The translations under genes were made by a program, and so were the position numbers. Positions 17,421-26,655 of a DNA stretch of 64,000 nt are shown here, in pieces. A model generated the notes under the pieces. It saw nothing but the letters and a program-made list of their open reading frames with translations. It ran no database searches and had not been told where the DNA came from. Position 1 is the stretch's first letter; every line of letters starts with the position of its first letter. This DNA comes from Aquirufa nivalisilvae (GTDB taxonomy: Bacteria; Bacteroidota; Bacteroidia; Cytophagales; Spirosomataceae): assembly GCF_004307455.1 (NCBI RefSeq), contig NZ_SEWX01000005.1:434001-498000 (forward strand). The letters run 5' to 3'.

Positions 17421-18500
17421 ATGAAAAGCATACAACAATTAAGAGAAAGCATTGATAGCATTGACGATTCTATATTAAAGCTACTAGTAGAACGCATGGA
17501 ATTTGTTGAAGAGATTGGTCGCTTAAAAAGAGAAAATAATACCGTTATTTATCATCCGGATAGAGAAAAGGAAATTGTTGACCGATTGGCATCTAAGTAC
17601 ACTGGTAAATTAAGCAAAGCAGCCATTGAAGCTATATTTTTAGAAATATTCGGAGTATCAAGAAATTTAGAATTACCAGAAATTATTTCATTTTTAGGAC
17701 CAGAAGGCAGCTTTACACATCAAGCTGCAGAAAGTAGATTTGGTGCAGTAGCCGATTATATTTCATTACCCTCCATTCGCTCTGTATTTGATTCAGTTGA
17801 GACGGGTAGAGCTAAATATGGAGTTGTACCCATTGAAAATAATCAAGAGGGGATGGTCAAAGAAACAATGGACCTTCTCAATGAACGCAATCTGTTCATT
17901 ATTTCAGAAATTATAATTCCTGTCAATTTCTGTTTAGCATCGAAAGAAAATTCCATCCATCAAATTCAAAAAATATATTCAAAAGATATTGCCTTTCAAC
18001 AGTGCAAAGGTTTTTTACAAGATTATTTTAGCCATAAACCCGAGGATTTCTTTGTTCAAGTGGATTCCACTTCAAAAGCAGCGAAATTGGCAGTAGAAGA
18101 CACTAAAGCAGCTGCGCTTTGTTCTCACATTGCGGCTAAAATTTATTCATTACCGATTTTATTTGATAATATCCAAGATAGTGAGGCGAATCAAACTCGT
18201 TTTTTCATTATTTCTAAAGTAGAGAATTTGAAGAAAACGGATAACGATAAAACTAGCTTAGCGATAAAACTTAAACATGATGATAAACCAGGGGCATTAT
18301 TATCCTTGTTAAAGGACTTTGAAGATGTTCAAATCAACTTATTAAAGATTGAATCCAGACCTCAAAAAGACACACACGAGTTTAAGTTTTGGTTCTTTAT
18401 TGATATTGAAGGAAATAAGTTAGACGATAATGTTCAACAAATTTTGAACAAAAGAAAAGACGAAATTATTTTCTTAGGGAGCTATATGAATCTTTGTTAA
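17421..18500 (+). CDS. pheA: Bifunctional chorismate mutase / prephenate dehydratase (P-protein)
   Basis: Converts chorismate to prephenate and then to phenylpyruvate for phenylalanine synthesis. The N-terminal AroQ-type mutase helix (residues 1-85) reads IQQLRESIDSIDDSILKLLV and ERMEFVEEIGRLK. The dehydratase domain starts ISFLGPEGSFTHQAAESRFG and includes VVPIENNQEG and the catalytic TRF motif in ANQTRFFIIS. The ACT domain (about 275-359) carries the phenylalanine-binding KIESRPQ, so feedback control is expected. A TAATTTTG box (17390-17397) matches the -7 consensus 23 bases before the ATG. Its end overlaps ribF by 27 bases on the opposite strand. Confidence 0.96.
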   Translation: MKSIQQLRESIDSIDDSILKLLVERMEFVEEIGRLKRENNTVIYHPDREKEIVDRLASKYTGKLSKAAIEAIFLEIFGVSRNLELPEIISFLGPEGSFTHQAAESRFGAVADYISLPSIRSVFDSVETGRAKYGVVPIENNQEGMVKETMDLLNERNLFIISEIIIPVNFCLASKENSIHQIQKIYSKDIAFQQCKGFLQDYFSHKPEDFFVQVDSTSKAAKLAVEDTKAAALCSHIAAKIYSLPILFDNIQDSEANQTRFFIISKVENLKKTDNDKTSLAIKLKHDDKPGALLSLLKDFEDVQINLLKIESRPQKDTHEFKFWFFIDIEGNKLDDNVQQILNKRKDEIIFLGSYMNLC

Positions 18501-19421
18501 TTGGGTTCTAGCCCAATTAGCATCTAGGGAAATTTGCTCTATCAATTCTGGAAGTGAATTAAATTTTTTCTCGTCACGAATTTTCTCAAGAAGTTCTAAC
18601 TCAACTTCTTTTTCGTATATATCTTCCTGAAAATCAAATAGATGAGATTCTATGGAAACATAGGTGTCATTTGTTAAAGTGGGCCTTTTTCCGATATTGG
18701 TGACGCCACCAATGCATTTTCCATCCATTTTCAAATAACTAACATATACTCCCAATCCAGGTATTAATTTATCTGCATCTTCTAATTCAATATTAGCTGT
18801 AGGAAAACCTAGTTCTCGGCCTTTCTGATTACCAAGAATTACTTTTCCTTTTAAAGAGTAGTTTCTACCAAGCATGGTATTTGCCTTCTTGATGTTACCT
18901 TGTATGATGTATTCTTTAATCACGGATGAACTAATGATTTCATCATCTAATTTCGCTACATCAATCGAATAGGCATGAATTTGATTAGCATAGTGTTCGT
19001 TGACAAATTCAACAGACCCTTTTCGTTGATATCCAAATCGATTATCATAGCCTAAGACTAAATCACTTATCCCAAATTTAGCCAGCAATATGTCCTCCAT
19101 GAAACTCTCTGCAGGTAAATGAGCCATATAATGGTCAAATGGGATCATAAATAAATAATCAATACCTAGTGACTCTATCCATTGAATTTTTTCTTTATCT
19201 GGACTCAACAAACTATTCTTAGAATCATACTTTTGATTAAAATAGGAGGCAGGGTGATTACTAAAGGAAATGACAATGGAACAAATTCCTTTTTGTTTCG
19301 CAATATGGACACACTCAGATAATACTTTTGCGTGTCCCAAATGCACTCCGTCAAACATACCTATCGTTATAACAGATTGCTCAACCAAAGGTATTTCTGG
19401 GAAACTATAAAAGTATTTCAT
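18474..19421 (-). CDS. ribF: Bifunctional riboflavin kinase / FAD synthetase
   Basis: Makes FMN and then FAD from riboflavin. The N-terminal nucleotidyltransferase domain has ITIGMFDGVHLGHAKVLSEC and the adenylyl-transfer residues around LGYDNRFGYQRKGS. The C-terminal kinase domain has KGKVILGNQKGRELGFPTAN and GVTNIGKRPTL. I use ATG 19421 (MKYFYSFPEIP). A GTG four codons upstream is in frame but adds only four residues. The start lies inside the end of truB (17-base overlap), a common gene order in bacteria that implies co-transcription with truB and uppP. Confidence 0.95.
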   Translation of the reverse strand: MKYFYSFPEIPLVEQSVITIGMFDGVHLGHAKVLSECVHIAKQKGICSIVISFSNHPASYFNQKYDSKNSLLSPDKEKIQWIESLGIDYLFMIPFDHYMAHLPAESFMEDILLAKFGISDLVLGYDNRFGYQRKGSVEFVNEHYANQIHAYSIDVAKLDDEIISSSVIKEYIIQGNIKKANTMLGRNYSLKGKVILGNQKGRELGFPTANIELEDADKLIPGLGVYVSYLKMDGKCIGGVTNIGKRPTLTNDTYVSIESHLFDFQEDIYEKEVELELLEKIRDEKKFNSLPELIEQISLDANWARTQLTKIHIAP

Positions 19422-20094
19422 ATTGATCAGCACTAAATTTCTCTATGGATTGCGCTTTTTCTAGCGAATAATCCCCAATTTGACTCCTAACTAACTCGTT
19501 TAAATAAGCACCTGAATTTAGAAAATATCCGAAATCTCTCACGATACTACGAATGTATGTTCCTTTGGAACATCTAATTTTAAATTGAATTTCCGGAAAT
19601 GCCGAAGTATCTATCTCAAATTCATACACACTAGCTTGTCGAATTTTAATTTCAACATCTTTTTCCGTCAAACCTTTTCTCGCTTGAACATAGAGTCGTT
19701 GACCATTTTGTTTTACAGCCGAATAGATAGGAGGGACTTGTTCGATATCGCCTAACAAAGATAGCCTAGCTGCTTCTAATAGCTCTGGTGTAATATGGTC
19801 AATCGGATACTCTTCATCAAATTCTGTTTCTAAATCGATGGAAGGAGTCGTTTTACCTAAAACAAAAGAACCTGTATAGGTTTTCGGGAGTGATTGAAAA
19901 TACTCAATTTTTTTAGTGTATTTACCGACACAAATAATCAATAAACCAGTAGCCAAAGGATCTAACGTGCCAGCATGACCAATCTTTTTGAATTTACCCA
20001 AATTTCTGATTTTTCGAACGGCATCAAAAGAAGTCCACGTTTTGGGCTTATCAATTAAATAGAATTTATCTTCTATGGGTACTAATTCATCCAC
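19405..20094 (-). CDS. truB: tRNA pseudouridine-55 synthase
   Basis: Isomerises U55 in the T loop of tRNAs. The N-terminal FYLIDKPKTWTSFDAVRKIR and the catalytic motif GHAGTLDPLATGLLIICVG place the nucleophilic aspartate at residue 45. KTYTGSFVLGKTTPSIDLE, IPPIYSAVKQNGQRLYVQAR (with one extra residue before it) and RCSKGTYIRSIVRDFG are further TruB motifs. It has 229 residues, with a short C-terminus lacking a PUA-type extension, as in many Bacteroidota. Its start is GTG 20094, overlapping the end of uppP by 13 bases. Confidence 0.95.
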   Translation of the reverse strand: MDELVPIEDKFYLIDKPKTWTSFDAVRKIRNLGKFKKIGHAGTLDPLATGLLIICVGKYTKKIEYFQSLPKTYTGSFVLGKTTPSIDLETEFDEEYPIDHITPELLEAARLSLLGDIEQVPPIYSAVKQNGQRLYVQARKGLTEKDVEIKIRQASVYEFEIDTSAFPEIQFKIRCSKGTYIRSIVRDFGYFLNSGAYLNELVRSQIGDYSLEKAQSIEKFSADQYEILL

Positions 20095-20870
20095 AAGTAT
20101 ATTGCTAAAAAGATACCAGCTAAAACTCGATAATACCCAAAGAATTTAAAGCCAAATTTATTCACTAAATCAACCATCCAGCGAATGGTAAGTAAGGCGA
20201 TTACAAAACTAATCACGGCTCCGACTAACAATGAAATACTGTTAGTTGGATTTAAAATAATATCAAGATCATGACGATAGTCTACTAATTTTTTAGCGCA
20301 AGCACCCAAAATGGTTGGGATACCGAGTAAAAATGAAAATTCTACCGCAGCTCGATGATTTAAACCAACTAATCGTCCGCCAATAATAGATGCTCCTGAA
20401 CGCGAAACTCCAGGTATCATGGCTAAACATTGATATAAACCAATTTTTATTGACTGTGATATTGACATTTTATCAATATTGTCATGTTGATGGTCTTTAT
20501 CCTTCACCCAATCATCAATTTTAATTAATAACAAACCACCTAAAAACCAAGAACCTGCAATAAACCAATAACCCTGAAATAGGGATTCCAGTAAATCATC
20601 TAACAAAACTCCAAAAATTGCGGCTGGGATAAAGGATGCAATAATATATTTATAGACGCTTATCGATTGAAATAAACGCTTAAAATACAAAAAAGGAACA
20701 GCGGCAATGGCCCCTAATTGTATAAATACAGTAAAAAAATTCAGGTATTTGGATGATTCAATTCCTAACAATTTTTCAGCTACAATGATGTGAGCCGTAG
20801 AAGAAATAGGTAAAAATTCACTTAATCCTTCTACAATTCCAAGCACAATAGCTTCTAAAAATTGATTCAT
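20082..20870 (-). CDS. uppP: Undecaprenyl-diphosphatase (BacA type)
   Basis: An inner-membrane phosphatase that regenerates undecaprenyl phosphate for peptidoglycan and surface glycans. Both family signatures are present: IVEGLSEFLPISSTAHIIV with the glutamate-rich motif near the N-terminus, and PGVSRSGASIIGGRLVGLN in the middle. About seven or eight membrane segments over 262 residues fit BacA. The start ATG overlaps the DUF3098 stop by one base (TAATG). The enzyme recycles the carrier that the WecA-like protein at 15054 consumes. Confidence 0.95.
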   Translation of the reverse strand: MNQFLEAIVLGIVEGLSEFLPISSTAHIIVAEKLLGIESSKYLNFFTVFIQLGAIAAVPFLYFKRLFQSISVYKYIIASFIPAAIFGVLLDDLLESLFQGYWFIAGSWFLGGLLLIKIDDWVKDKDHQHDNIDKMSISQSIKIGLYQCLAMIPGVSRSGASIIGGRLVGLNHRAAVEFSFLLGIPTILGACAKKLVDYRHDLDIILNPTNSISLLVGAVISFVIALLTIRWMVDLVNKFGFKFFGYYRVLAGIFLAIYLWMN

Positions 20871-21082
20871 TATTTCTTTATTTTAAACAGGGAAAAAATA
20901 GGAATAATAAGTCCAATAAGCACTAAAATAGGACCTAATGTGATTCCCAAAAATCCAAAACCGAAAGGTTCCTTATCTAAGGTCATGACAAAAAAACCAA
21001 TAATCATGATGCATAGTCCTGCTATTAAAATCAAGATATCTTTTCTGTCTAATGGGAAGTTGGAATTAGTTGAATTTGCCAT
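20870..21082 (-). CDS. DUF3098 small membrane protein
   Basis: A 70-residue protein with two membrane segments (about 16-36 and 44-64) separated by a short loop, MTLDKEPFGFGFLGITLGP, preceded by a short polar N-terminus with FPLDRKDILILIAG. This matches the DUF3098 family, which in Bacteroidota lies between an FtsX-like gene and uppP, as here. The function is unknown; position suggests a link to cell envelope or division. The gap to the FtsX-like gene is one base. Confidence 0.8.
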   Translation of the reverse strand: MANSTNSNFPLDRKDILILIAGLCIMIIGFFVMTLDKEPFGFGFLGITLGPILVLIGLIIPIFSLFKIKK

Positions 21083-21083
21083 A

Positions 21084-21968
21084 TTAAAATAAGTTAGTGT
21101 GTTGAATCTTTAAATATCGATTCAGTGAAAAATAGGTTGAAATAACACTGAAAAGTGAAGAACTTAGTACCGCTAATAAGAATAATTTAAGCTGATTACT
21201 TACATCAAAAAATAGAAAGCCAGTTTCAGGTAAGTTTTGAATAAAGTAATAAAAAACGCCATTGGATACTAAATAACCTAAACCTCCTCCTAATAAACCT
21301 AATAACAGAGAGTTTAATAAATAGGGTTTACGTATAAACGCATTAGTTGACCCCAATAATTGCATTGTTTTAATTAATACCCGATTACTATGAATATTCA
21401 ATCGAATGTAATTGGACAATTGAAGGTATACGAATCCACTTAGGATAATAATAAACACCAAAATAATCCAGCCTACATGCTTGATTTTAGATAGGAATGA
21501 GTCTAAAAAAGCATTTGGGTAAGTAACTTCATATACCCCTGGAAAATTCTTTAATTCACTCGCTATTTTTTCAAATGATTTACCTGATTTATACTCGTCA
21601 GCAATACTTAAAATGAAGAGGTTTTTAAATGGATTATCTTCTCCTAGTAGGTCTTGGTAATTTTCATGATTCGACTTTAAAAAATCGGAGGCAATTTTAT
21701 CTTTAGAAACAAATGAAACATCTTTTTTTACACCCAATGTTTGAATAAATGGCTTTTTAGTGAGCATTTTGTAAGATTCAATCAATTGTTGACTACTTAA
21801 AGAATCTTCCATGTATACATACATTTTCATCTGTGATTTGATATCATCTCCCCAGGATTTTATACCCACGAATAATTGAAAGAATACACAGATAATAAAG
21901 GCCAAACTAGAAATGGAGAAAATCAACAACACGTTGGTAGAACTCGGCTTAGCTTTGGAATATTTCAT
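21084..21968 (-). CDS. ftsX: FtsX-like cell-division ABC transporter permease
   Basis: A 294-residue permease with the FtsX layout. There is one membrane segment near the N-terminus (about 12-32), an extracytoplasmic domain (about 40-160, including MYVYMEDSLSSQQLIES and VSFVSKDKIASDFLK), then three C-terminal segments (about 165-190, 215-240 and 262-285). In E. coli, FtsEX links divisome activity to murein hydrolase activation. No FtsE ATPase is encoded next to it. The start ATG overlaps the upstream stop as ATGA, so it is coupled to the nuclease gene. Confidence 0.88.
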   Translation of the reverse strand: MKYSKAKPSSTNVLLIFSISSLAFIICVFFQLFVGIKSWGDDIKSQMKMYVYMEDSLSSQQLIESYKMLTKKPFIQTLGVKKDVSFVSKDKIASDFLKSNHENYQDLLGEDNPFKNLFILSIADEYKSGKSFEKIASELKNFPGVYEVTYPNAFLDSFLSKIKHVGWIILVFIIILSGFVYLQLSNYIRLNIHSNRVLIKTMQLLGSTNAFIRKPYLLNSLLLGLLGGGLGYLVSNGVFYYFIQNLPETGFLFFDVSNQLKLFLLAVLSSSLFSVISTYFSLNRYLKIQHTNLF

Positions 21969-22558
21969 TTTTGATTATTTAATACTTCAATTTGATCTCT
22001 TAATCTAGCAGCTTCTTCGTAATTTTCTTCTAAAAGTGCTTTTTGTAAAAGCTCTTCTAACTCTGCAATACTGATAGTACTAGGTTGATAAACAGGAATA
22101 TCCACTGAAAAGGAGAGGTCTTCTTCTATTTCATCCTCTTCTTCTTCATCTGGGATACAGATAGACTTCAGCAAACTTTCTTTAATGTAAATGTATTTTT
22201 GAGCTCGTAATGCCAATGCAATAGAATCACTCGGACGAGCATCCATTTCAATCAGTGAACCATCCTGAAAAAATTCGATTTTAGCATAAAATATGCCTTC
22301 TTTGAAATCTGTAATTAACACACGATTTAAATCTAAATTTGATTTTTCAATCACTTGAATAAATAAATCGTGTGTTAAAGGTCTACTAGTCTGAATTTGC
22401 TCTAGGTAAACAGAAATAGCTTGAGCTTCTTGATTCCCAATTACGATAGGAAAACGTAAGTTGGGGTGGTCTTCTGATTGCAGGAGGAGAATAAAAGAAC
22501 TCGCTCCAACTGAACTAGGAGATACAGAAACTATACTTAATTTTAAATAATCGTTCAA
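21965..22558 (-). CDS. Bifunctional nuclease (BFN) domain protein with UvrB/UvrC motif
   Basis: A 197-residue protein. Residues 1-135 form the BFN (DUF151) domain: GASSFILLLQSEDHPNLRFP, IVIGNQEAQAISVYLE and IEMDARPSDSIALALRAQ are typical. An acidic linker follows (EEEEDEIEEDL). The C-terminal 35 residues, LLQKALLEENYEEAARLRDQ, are a UvrB/UvrC interaction helix pair. Plant BFN homologues degrade DNA and RNA, but bacterial roles are not settled. The start is TTG 22558; no closer ATG exists. It heads the leftward run of genes ending at ribF. Confidence 0.9.
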   Translation of the reverse strand: MNDYLKLSIVSVSPSSVGASSFILLLQSEDHPNLRFPIVIGNQEAQAISVYLEQIQTSRPLTHDLFIQVIEKSNLDLNRVLITDFKEGIFYAKIEFFQDGSLIEMDARPSDSIALALRAQKYIYIKESLLKSICIPDEEEEDEIEEDLSFSVDIPVYQPSTISIAELEELLQKALLEENYEEAARLRDQIEVLNNQK

Positions 22559-22601
22559 GGCTACATTTTAAAAAACAAATGTATCAAAAAATGGCCTAAA
22601 A

Positions 22602-23558
22602 TTAATGGCTTTTAAGCTTATTTAACAATCTTGGAAGTACATCAAATACATCTCCAACTATACCATAATCGGCATGCTTGAAAAAAGGTGCTTCAGGATC
22701 GTTGTTGATAACGACAATTTTTCGTGATCCATTAACTCCTGCCAAATGCTGAATGGCACCAGAAATACCACATGCTATATATAATTTGGGAGCTATTTTA
22801 ACTCCAGTTTGTCCAACGTGCTCGTGGTGAGGTCTCCAATTTAGGTCAGAAACTGGTTTTGAACATGCTGTTGCAGCTCCCAATTCTTTTGCTAAATCTT
22901 CCACAATACCCCAATTGGAAGGATCATTAAAGCCTCTTCCGGCACCTACAACAATGGCTGCATCTGGTAACGGAATTGCACCCGTTAAGGGATAATTTTC
23001 AATTAATTTATTTTGAGCATCAGTTCCTAATGCAATTACAGCTTGACTTATGGCTAAATTTCCTGCCTGAGATGTTGTTTCAAACGTAAACGACTTATTA
23101 AATGCTGCAATAAATGAATTATTATTTATCTCAGTAGTTAATGTTGCTTTTCCTGAAAATATCGATTTAGTCAATTGATAACCATCAGATACTTTGGCTA
23201 ATTTAATCACATTAGAAACGAGTGGAATAGATAATGATTCTGCTAAAAATGCGGCTATACTATCCACTAGTAATGATTTTACATAAAAGAATTGATCAAT
23301 TTCTTTTTGCTTAATATCCTCCAATAGTGGGGCAATGACCTGATTATTATTTACTAATCCTGGAATTGTGATATGGATATATTGCTTAATAGAACTGAAC
23401 GAATTAAATGAATCAGATGATTGTTCTTCAAACCCATATACATAAATTCCTTCCAATCCATTTTGTACAAGCCAACTACTTGATAGATCCAATAAGCGTT
23501 TAGAACTTTCTGAAATTTGACCGTTTTTACTATCTATAAATACTGCTAAATTTTTCAT
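22602..23558 (-). CDS. etfA: Electron transfer flavoprotein, alpha subunit
   Basis: The FAD-binding subunit of the ETF heterodimer, which passes electrons from acyl-CoA dehydrogenases to the quinone pool. The N-terminal half (about 1-190) is the variable domain I. The C-terminal FAD domain has AIVVGAGRGFNDPSNWG, the signature around VSDLNWRPHHEHVGQTG and PKLYIACGISGAIQHLAG, then VVINNDPEAPFFKHADYG. It has 318 residues, normal for the family. It follows etfB after one base. No ETF-quinone oxidoreductase gene lies in the window. Confidence 0.96.
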   Translation of the reverse strand: MKNLAVFIDSKNGQISESSKRLLDLSSSWLVQNGLEGIYVYGFEEQSSDSFNSFSSIKQYIHITIPGLVNNNQVIAPLLEDIKQKEIDQFFYVKSLLVDSIAAFLAESLSIPLVSNVIKLAKVSDGYQLTKSIFSGKATLTTEINNNSFIAAFNKSFTFETTSQAGNLAISQAVIALGTDAQNKLIENYPLTGAIPLPDAAIVVGAGRGFNDPSNWGIVEDLAKELGAATACSKPVSDLNWRPHHEHVGQTGVKIAPKLYIACGISGAIQHLAGVNGSRKIVVINNDPEAPFFKHADYGIVGDVFDVLPRLLNKLKSH

Positions 23559-23559
23559 C

Positions 23560-24291
23560 TTATATCAGGTTTTCACTTTTTAATATGTCGATTAATGATT
23601 CTGCATCTTCGGCTGAAATCATTTTTTGTAAGCGCTCCGTTTCAACCACATGAGCAGCAATATGCTGTTCAAAATTTGAATGAATAGGGGAGATTACAGC
23701 TATTTCCTTAGTTCTAGCGGTCATGATACCTCGCATAGAAGGTATTTTCCATTCAGCGATGGGTTCCTGACATCCTAATATAGCAGGGAGTGTCGTGCTA
23801 ACTTTTGATTTACCTGAATCAGTTTCAATCTCTAGGATTAATTTATTAGCATCTAACTCCAAATGCATCACTGGTGAAAAATGATTGTAAGATAAACCAT
23901 GAGCTACTAATGCATGAACGATGCCGCTATTATAATCAATGGATTCCTTACCCATCATAATGAGATCAAATGATTGATCTTTGGCATAGTGGATAATTTC
24001 TTGAGCTACTTGGTAAGAATCTAATGCTGCCGTATCAATTCGAACAGCTCGATCTGCACCTAATGCCAAACATTTTCTGATTAATGCATCAGAATCAGAA
24101 GATCCTACATGTAGAACCACTAATTCAGCTTGGGTTTGTTCCTTGATTTCAATGGCTCTTGATAGGGCATAATCATCGTAGGGACCAACAATAAAAGTTA
24201 TACCCTCTGAATTAATACGAGTATTTGTTGAATCTAGTGTAATTTTGGAAGTCGTATCAGGTACGACTGATATGCAAACTAAGATTTTCAT
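23560..24291 (-). CDS. etfB: Electron transfer flavoprotein, beta subunit
   Basis: The AMP-binding partner of EtfA. The 243 residues begin MKILVCISVVPDTTSKITLD and contain VGPYDDYALSRAIEI, AELVVLHVGSSDSD, LALGADRAVRI and DLIMMGKESIDYNSG. The family signature segment is near TLPAILGCQEPIAEWKIPSM. It is the first gene of the leftward etfBA operon. Its promoter region contains a -33/-7 pair overlapped by a palindrome, described separately. A divergent small TPR gene lies 56 bases away. Confidence 0.96.
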   Translation of the reverse strand: MKILVCISVVPDTTSKITLDSTNTRINSEGITFIVGPYDDYALSRAIEIKEQTQAELVVLHVGSSDSDALIRKCLALGADRAVRIDTAALDSYQVAQEIIHYAKDQSFDLIMMGKESIDYNSGIVHALVAHGLSYNHFSPVMHLELDANKLILEIETDSGKSKVSTTLPAILGCQEPIAEWKIPSMRGIMTARTKEIAVISPIHSNFEQHIAAHVVETERLQKMISAEDAESLIDILKSENLI

Positions 24292-24309
24292 AGGCGATTA
24301 AATAAAAAT

Positions 24310-24347
24310 GTATGCAAGCATACTAATTTGTTTTTAAAATTACAAAA
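24310..24347 (-). promoter_or_regulatory. etfBA promoter with overlapping palindrome
   Basis: On the minus strand, TTTTG (24347-24343) and TATGCTTG (24322-24315) are spaced by 20 bases, matching the Bacteroidota -33 and -7 elements with one mismatch in the latter. The -7 element lies inside the perfect palindrome GTATGC-AA-GCATAC (24310-24323), a placement that would let a dimeric repressor block transcription. The predicted start point is about 15-20 bases upstream of the etfB ATG. Confidence 0.5.
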
Positions 24348-24656
24348 ATGGAGCGTAAAGAATTTATAAAAAATGAAATAAAAGAGGAGCCAGAGAACCC
24401 TTTCAATTATTATTTATTGGCATTGGAATTAAAGAAAGAAGGGGATATGAATGGGTCAATCACTGTTTTTGATCAATTGATGGAACAATTCCCTATGTAC
24501 ATACCAACGTATTATAGCTTTACCGACTTGTTAATTGAATTAGAACAAGACGACAAAGCCAAACTAGTTGCAAAAAAAGGAATTGAGGTGGCCGAAATTG
24601 GAAGTGCAAGCAAAGCGCTGCATGAATTAAGGCAATTATGGGAACTAAACTTTTAA
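24348..24656 (+). CDS. Small TPR-like protein
   Basis: A 102-residue, cytoplasmic, all-helical protein. Two TPR-like units are visible: [20 protein letters not shown] (with [13 protein letters not shown]) and [20 protein letters not shown] (with [11 protein letters not shown]). A capping helix, [14 protein letters not shown], ends the chain. No signal peptide is present. It lies between the divergent etfB and the convergent parE (4-base overlap of ends). It most likely mediates a protein contact; the partner is unknown. Confidence 0.75.
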   Translation: MERKEFIKNEIKEEPENPFNYYLLALELKKEGDMNGSITVFDQLMEQFPMYIPTYYSFTDLLIELEQDDKAKLVAKKGIEVAEIGSASKALHELRQLWELNF

Positions 24657-26533
24657 GTTAACAACACTTCTTCTAAGTCTTTTTCGATAATTAAATTTTC
24701 AATAATGAATTTTTGCCTCTCAGGTGTGTTTTTACCCATATAATAGGTCAATAATTGAGGAATCGTAAATTCCTTTTCAAGAATCACGGGTTCTAATTTG
24801 ATATTTTCCCCGATAAAAGTGCCAAACTCCTCTGGAGAAATTTCGCCTAATCCTTTGAATCGAGTAATTTCTGGCTTAGGACTTAATTTTTCAATCGCAT
24901 TTCTTCTTTCTTCGTCAGAATAACAATAGATCGTTTCTTTTTTATTTCTAACTCGAAATAGGGGAGTTTCTAAAATATACAAATGCCCATTACGAACTAA
25001 ATCAGGGAAGAACTGAAGAAAGAAAGTTAAAATCAATAAGCGAATGTGCATCCCATCCACATCGGCATCGGTAGCAATCACAATTTTATTATAACGCAAA
25101 TTATCAAGGCTATCTTCGATATCTAAGGCATGTTGCAATAAATTAAACTCTTCGTTTTCGTATACGATCTTCTTAGTCAAACCAAAGCAGTTCAAAGGCT
25201 TACCTCGAAGGCTGAATACGGCTTGGGTTTGAACATCCCTAGATTTAGTAATTGATCCACTAGCAGAGTCTCCCTCAGTAATGAATAGAATGGTATCATG
25301 TCGAGCATCTGATTTTTCATCTGGTAAATGAACACGACAATCCCGTAATTTTTTATTGTGAAGATTTGCTTTTTTAGCCCTTTCATTGGCTAATTTTTTG
25401 ATGCCTGCAATATCTTTTCTTTCTCGTTCCGATTGCAAAATCCGCTTTAAAATGGCATCTGCAGTGCTCGGATTTTTATGTAAAAAATTATCTAATTCTG
25501 TTTTAACAAAATCTCCTATAAAGGAGCGAATGGAAGTTGAATTAGAATCTGGAGAAATGGTAGTAGAACCTAATTTTGTCTTAGTTTGAGATTCAAATAC
25601 AGGCTCTTGAACACGAATAGCAATTGCACCAACGATACTTGCTCTAACATCAGAAGGATCAAAATCCTTTTTATAAAATTCCCTGACCGTTTTAACAATG
25701 GCTTCTCTAAATGCCGCTAAATGAGTACCACCTTGCGTCGTATTTTGGCCATTGACAAACGAATAGTATTCCTCTCCGTATTGGTTGTTATGCGTTATGG
25801 CTAATTCAATATCATTGCCTTTTAAATGTATAATAGGGTATCTATTTTCTTCGGCATTGGTCTTTTTAGATAATAAATCCAATAATCCATTTTGAGAAAA
25901 ATATTTCTCCCCATTAAAATTAATGGACAATCCTGCGTTCAAATAAGCGTAATTCCAGAATAAGGAATCCAGGTACTGAGGGATGAAATGGTAATTTTTA
26001 AATATGCCATTATCAGGTTCAAAGCACACATGTGTTCCGCTTTTGGCATTAGATGCTTCAAATCCATCTGATTCAGCAGTTAATTCACCTTTACAGAATT
26101 CAGCCCATTTTGTTTGACCATCCCGATATGATTGTACCTTGAAATATTGAGAAAGTGCATTGGTTGCTTTTGTACCAACACCATTTAGACCAACAGATTT
26201 CTGGAAAGCACCAGAATCATACTTTCCTCCCGTATTAATTTTTGAAACGCAATCAATGACTTTACCTAATGGTATTCCGCGACCATAATCTCGAACTTCT
26301 ACTTTATGATCTGAAATTTTAACTTCAATAACCTTTCCGTTACCCATCATGTGCTCATCGATGGAATTATCCATGATTTCTTTCACGAGCACATAAATAC
26401 CATCATCCACAGATGAACCATCTCCTAATTTTCCAATATACATACCCGGTCTTAATCGGATATGTTCTTTCCAATCTAAGGATCGGATACTGTCATCGTT
26501 ATAAATCGGGGGGTTACTGTTAATTTCTTCCAC
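24653..26533 (-). CDS. parE: DNA topoisomerase IV, subunit B
   Basis: The ATPase/TOPRIM subunit of a type IIA topoisomerase. The GHKL ATPase region has [34 protein letters not shown] and [14 protein letters not shown]. The transducer contains [12 protein letters not shown]. The TOPRIM domain has [16 protein letters not shown] and [15 protein letters not shown], and the C-terminus is [19 protein letters not shown]. At 626 residues, with these ParE-type motifs, it is assigned to topoisomerase IV rather than gyrase. Its partner parC is 20 kb away at 46574. The start is GTG 26533. Confidence 0.9.
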   Translation of the reverse strand: MEEINSNPPIYNDDSIRSLDWKEHIRLRPGMYIGKLGDGSSVDDGIYVLVKEIMDNSIDEHMMGNGKVIEVKISDHKVEVRDYGRGIPLGKVIDCVSKINTGGKYDSGAFQKSVGLNGVGTKATNALSQYFKVQSYRDGQTKWAEFCKGELTAESDGFEASNAKSGTHVCFEPDNGIFKNYHFIPQYLDSLFWNYAYLNAGLSINFNGEKYFSQNGLLDLLSKKTNAEENRYPIIHLKGNDIELAITHNNQYGEEYYSFVNGQNTTQGGTHLAAFREAIVKTVREFYKKDFDPSDVRASIVGAIAIRVQEPVFESQTKTKLGSTTISPDSNSTSIRSFIGDFVKTELDNFLHKNPSTADAILKRILQSERERKDIAGIKKLANERAKKANLHNKKLRDCRVHLPDEKSDARHDTILFITEGDSASGSITKSRDVQTQAVFSLRGKPLNCFGLTKKIVYENEEFNLLQHALDIEDSLDNLRYNKIVIATDADVDGMHIRLLILTFFLQFFPDLVRNGHLYILETPLFRVRNKKETIYCYSDEERRNAIEKLSPKPEITRFKGLGEISPEEFGTFIGENIKLEPVILEKEFTIPQLLTYYMGKNTPERQKFIIENLIIEKDLEEVLLT

Positions 26534-26655
26534 TAGATAATTTTTGTCAATATTAATTTAAATAACACGTTACTCGATCGTGCAATTAGCTTTAAAGTTA
26601 GCATTAAATCATGTTTTTTCTTTAATTTGCAGTCAAATTAGAAATAAAAGACTTT

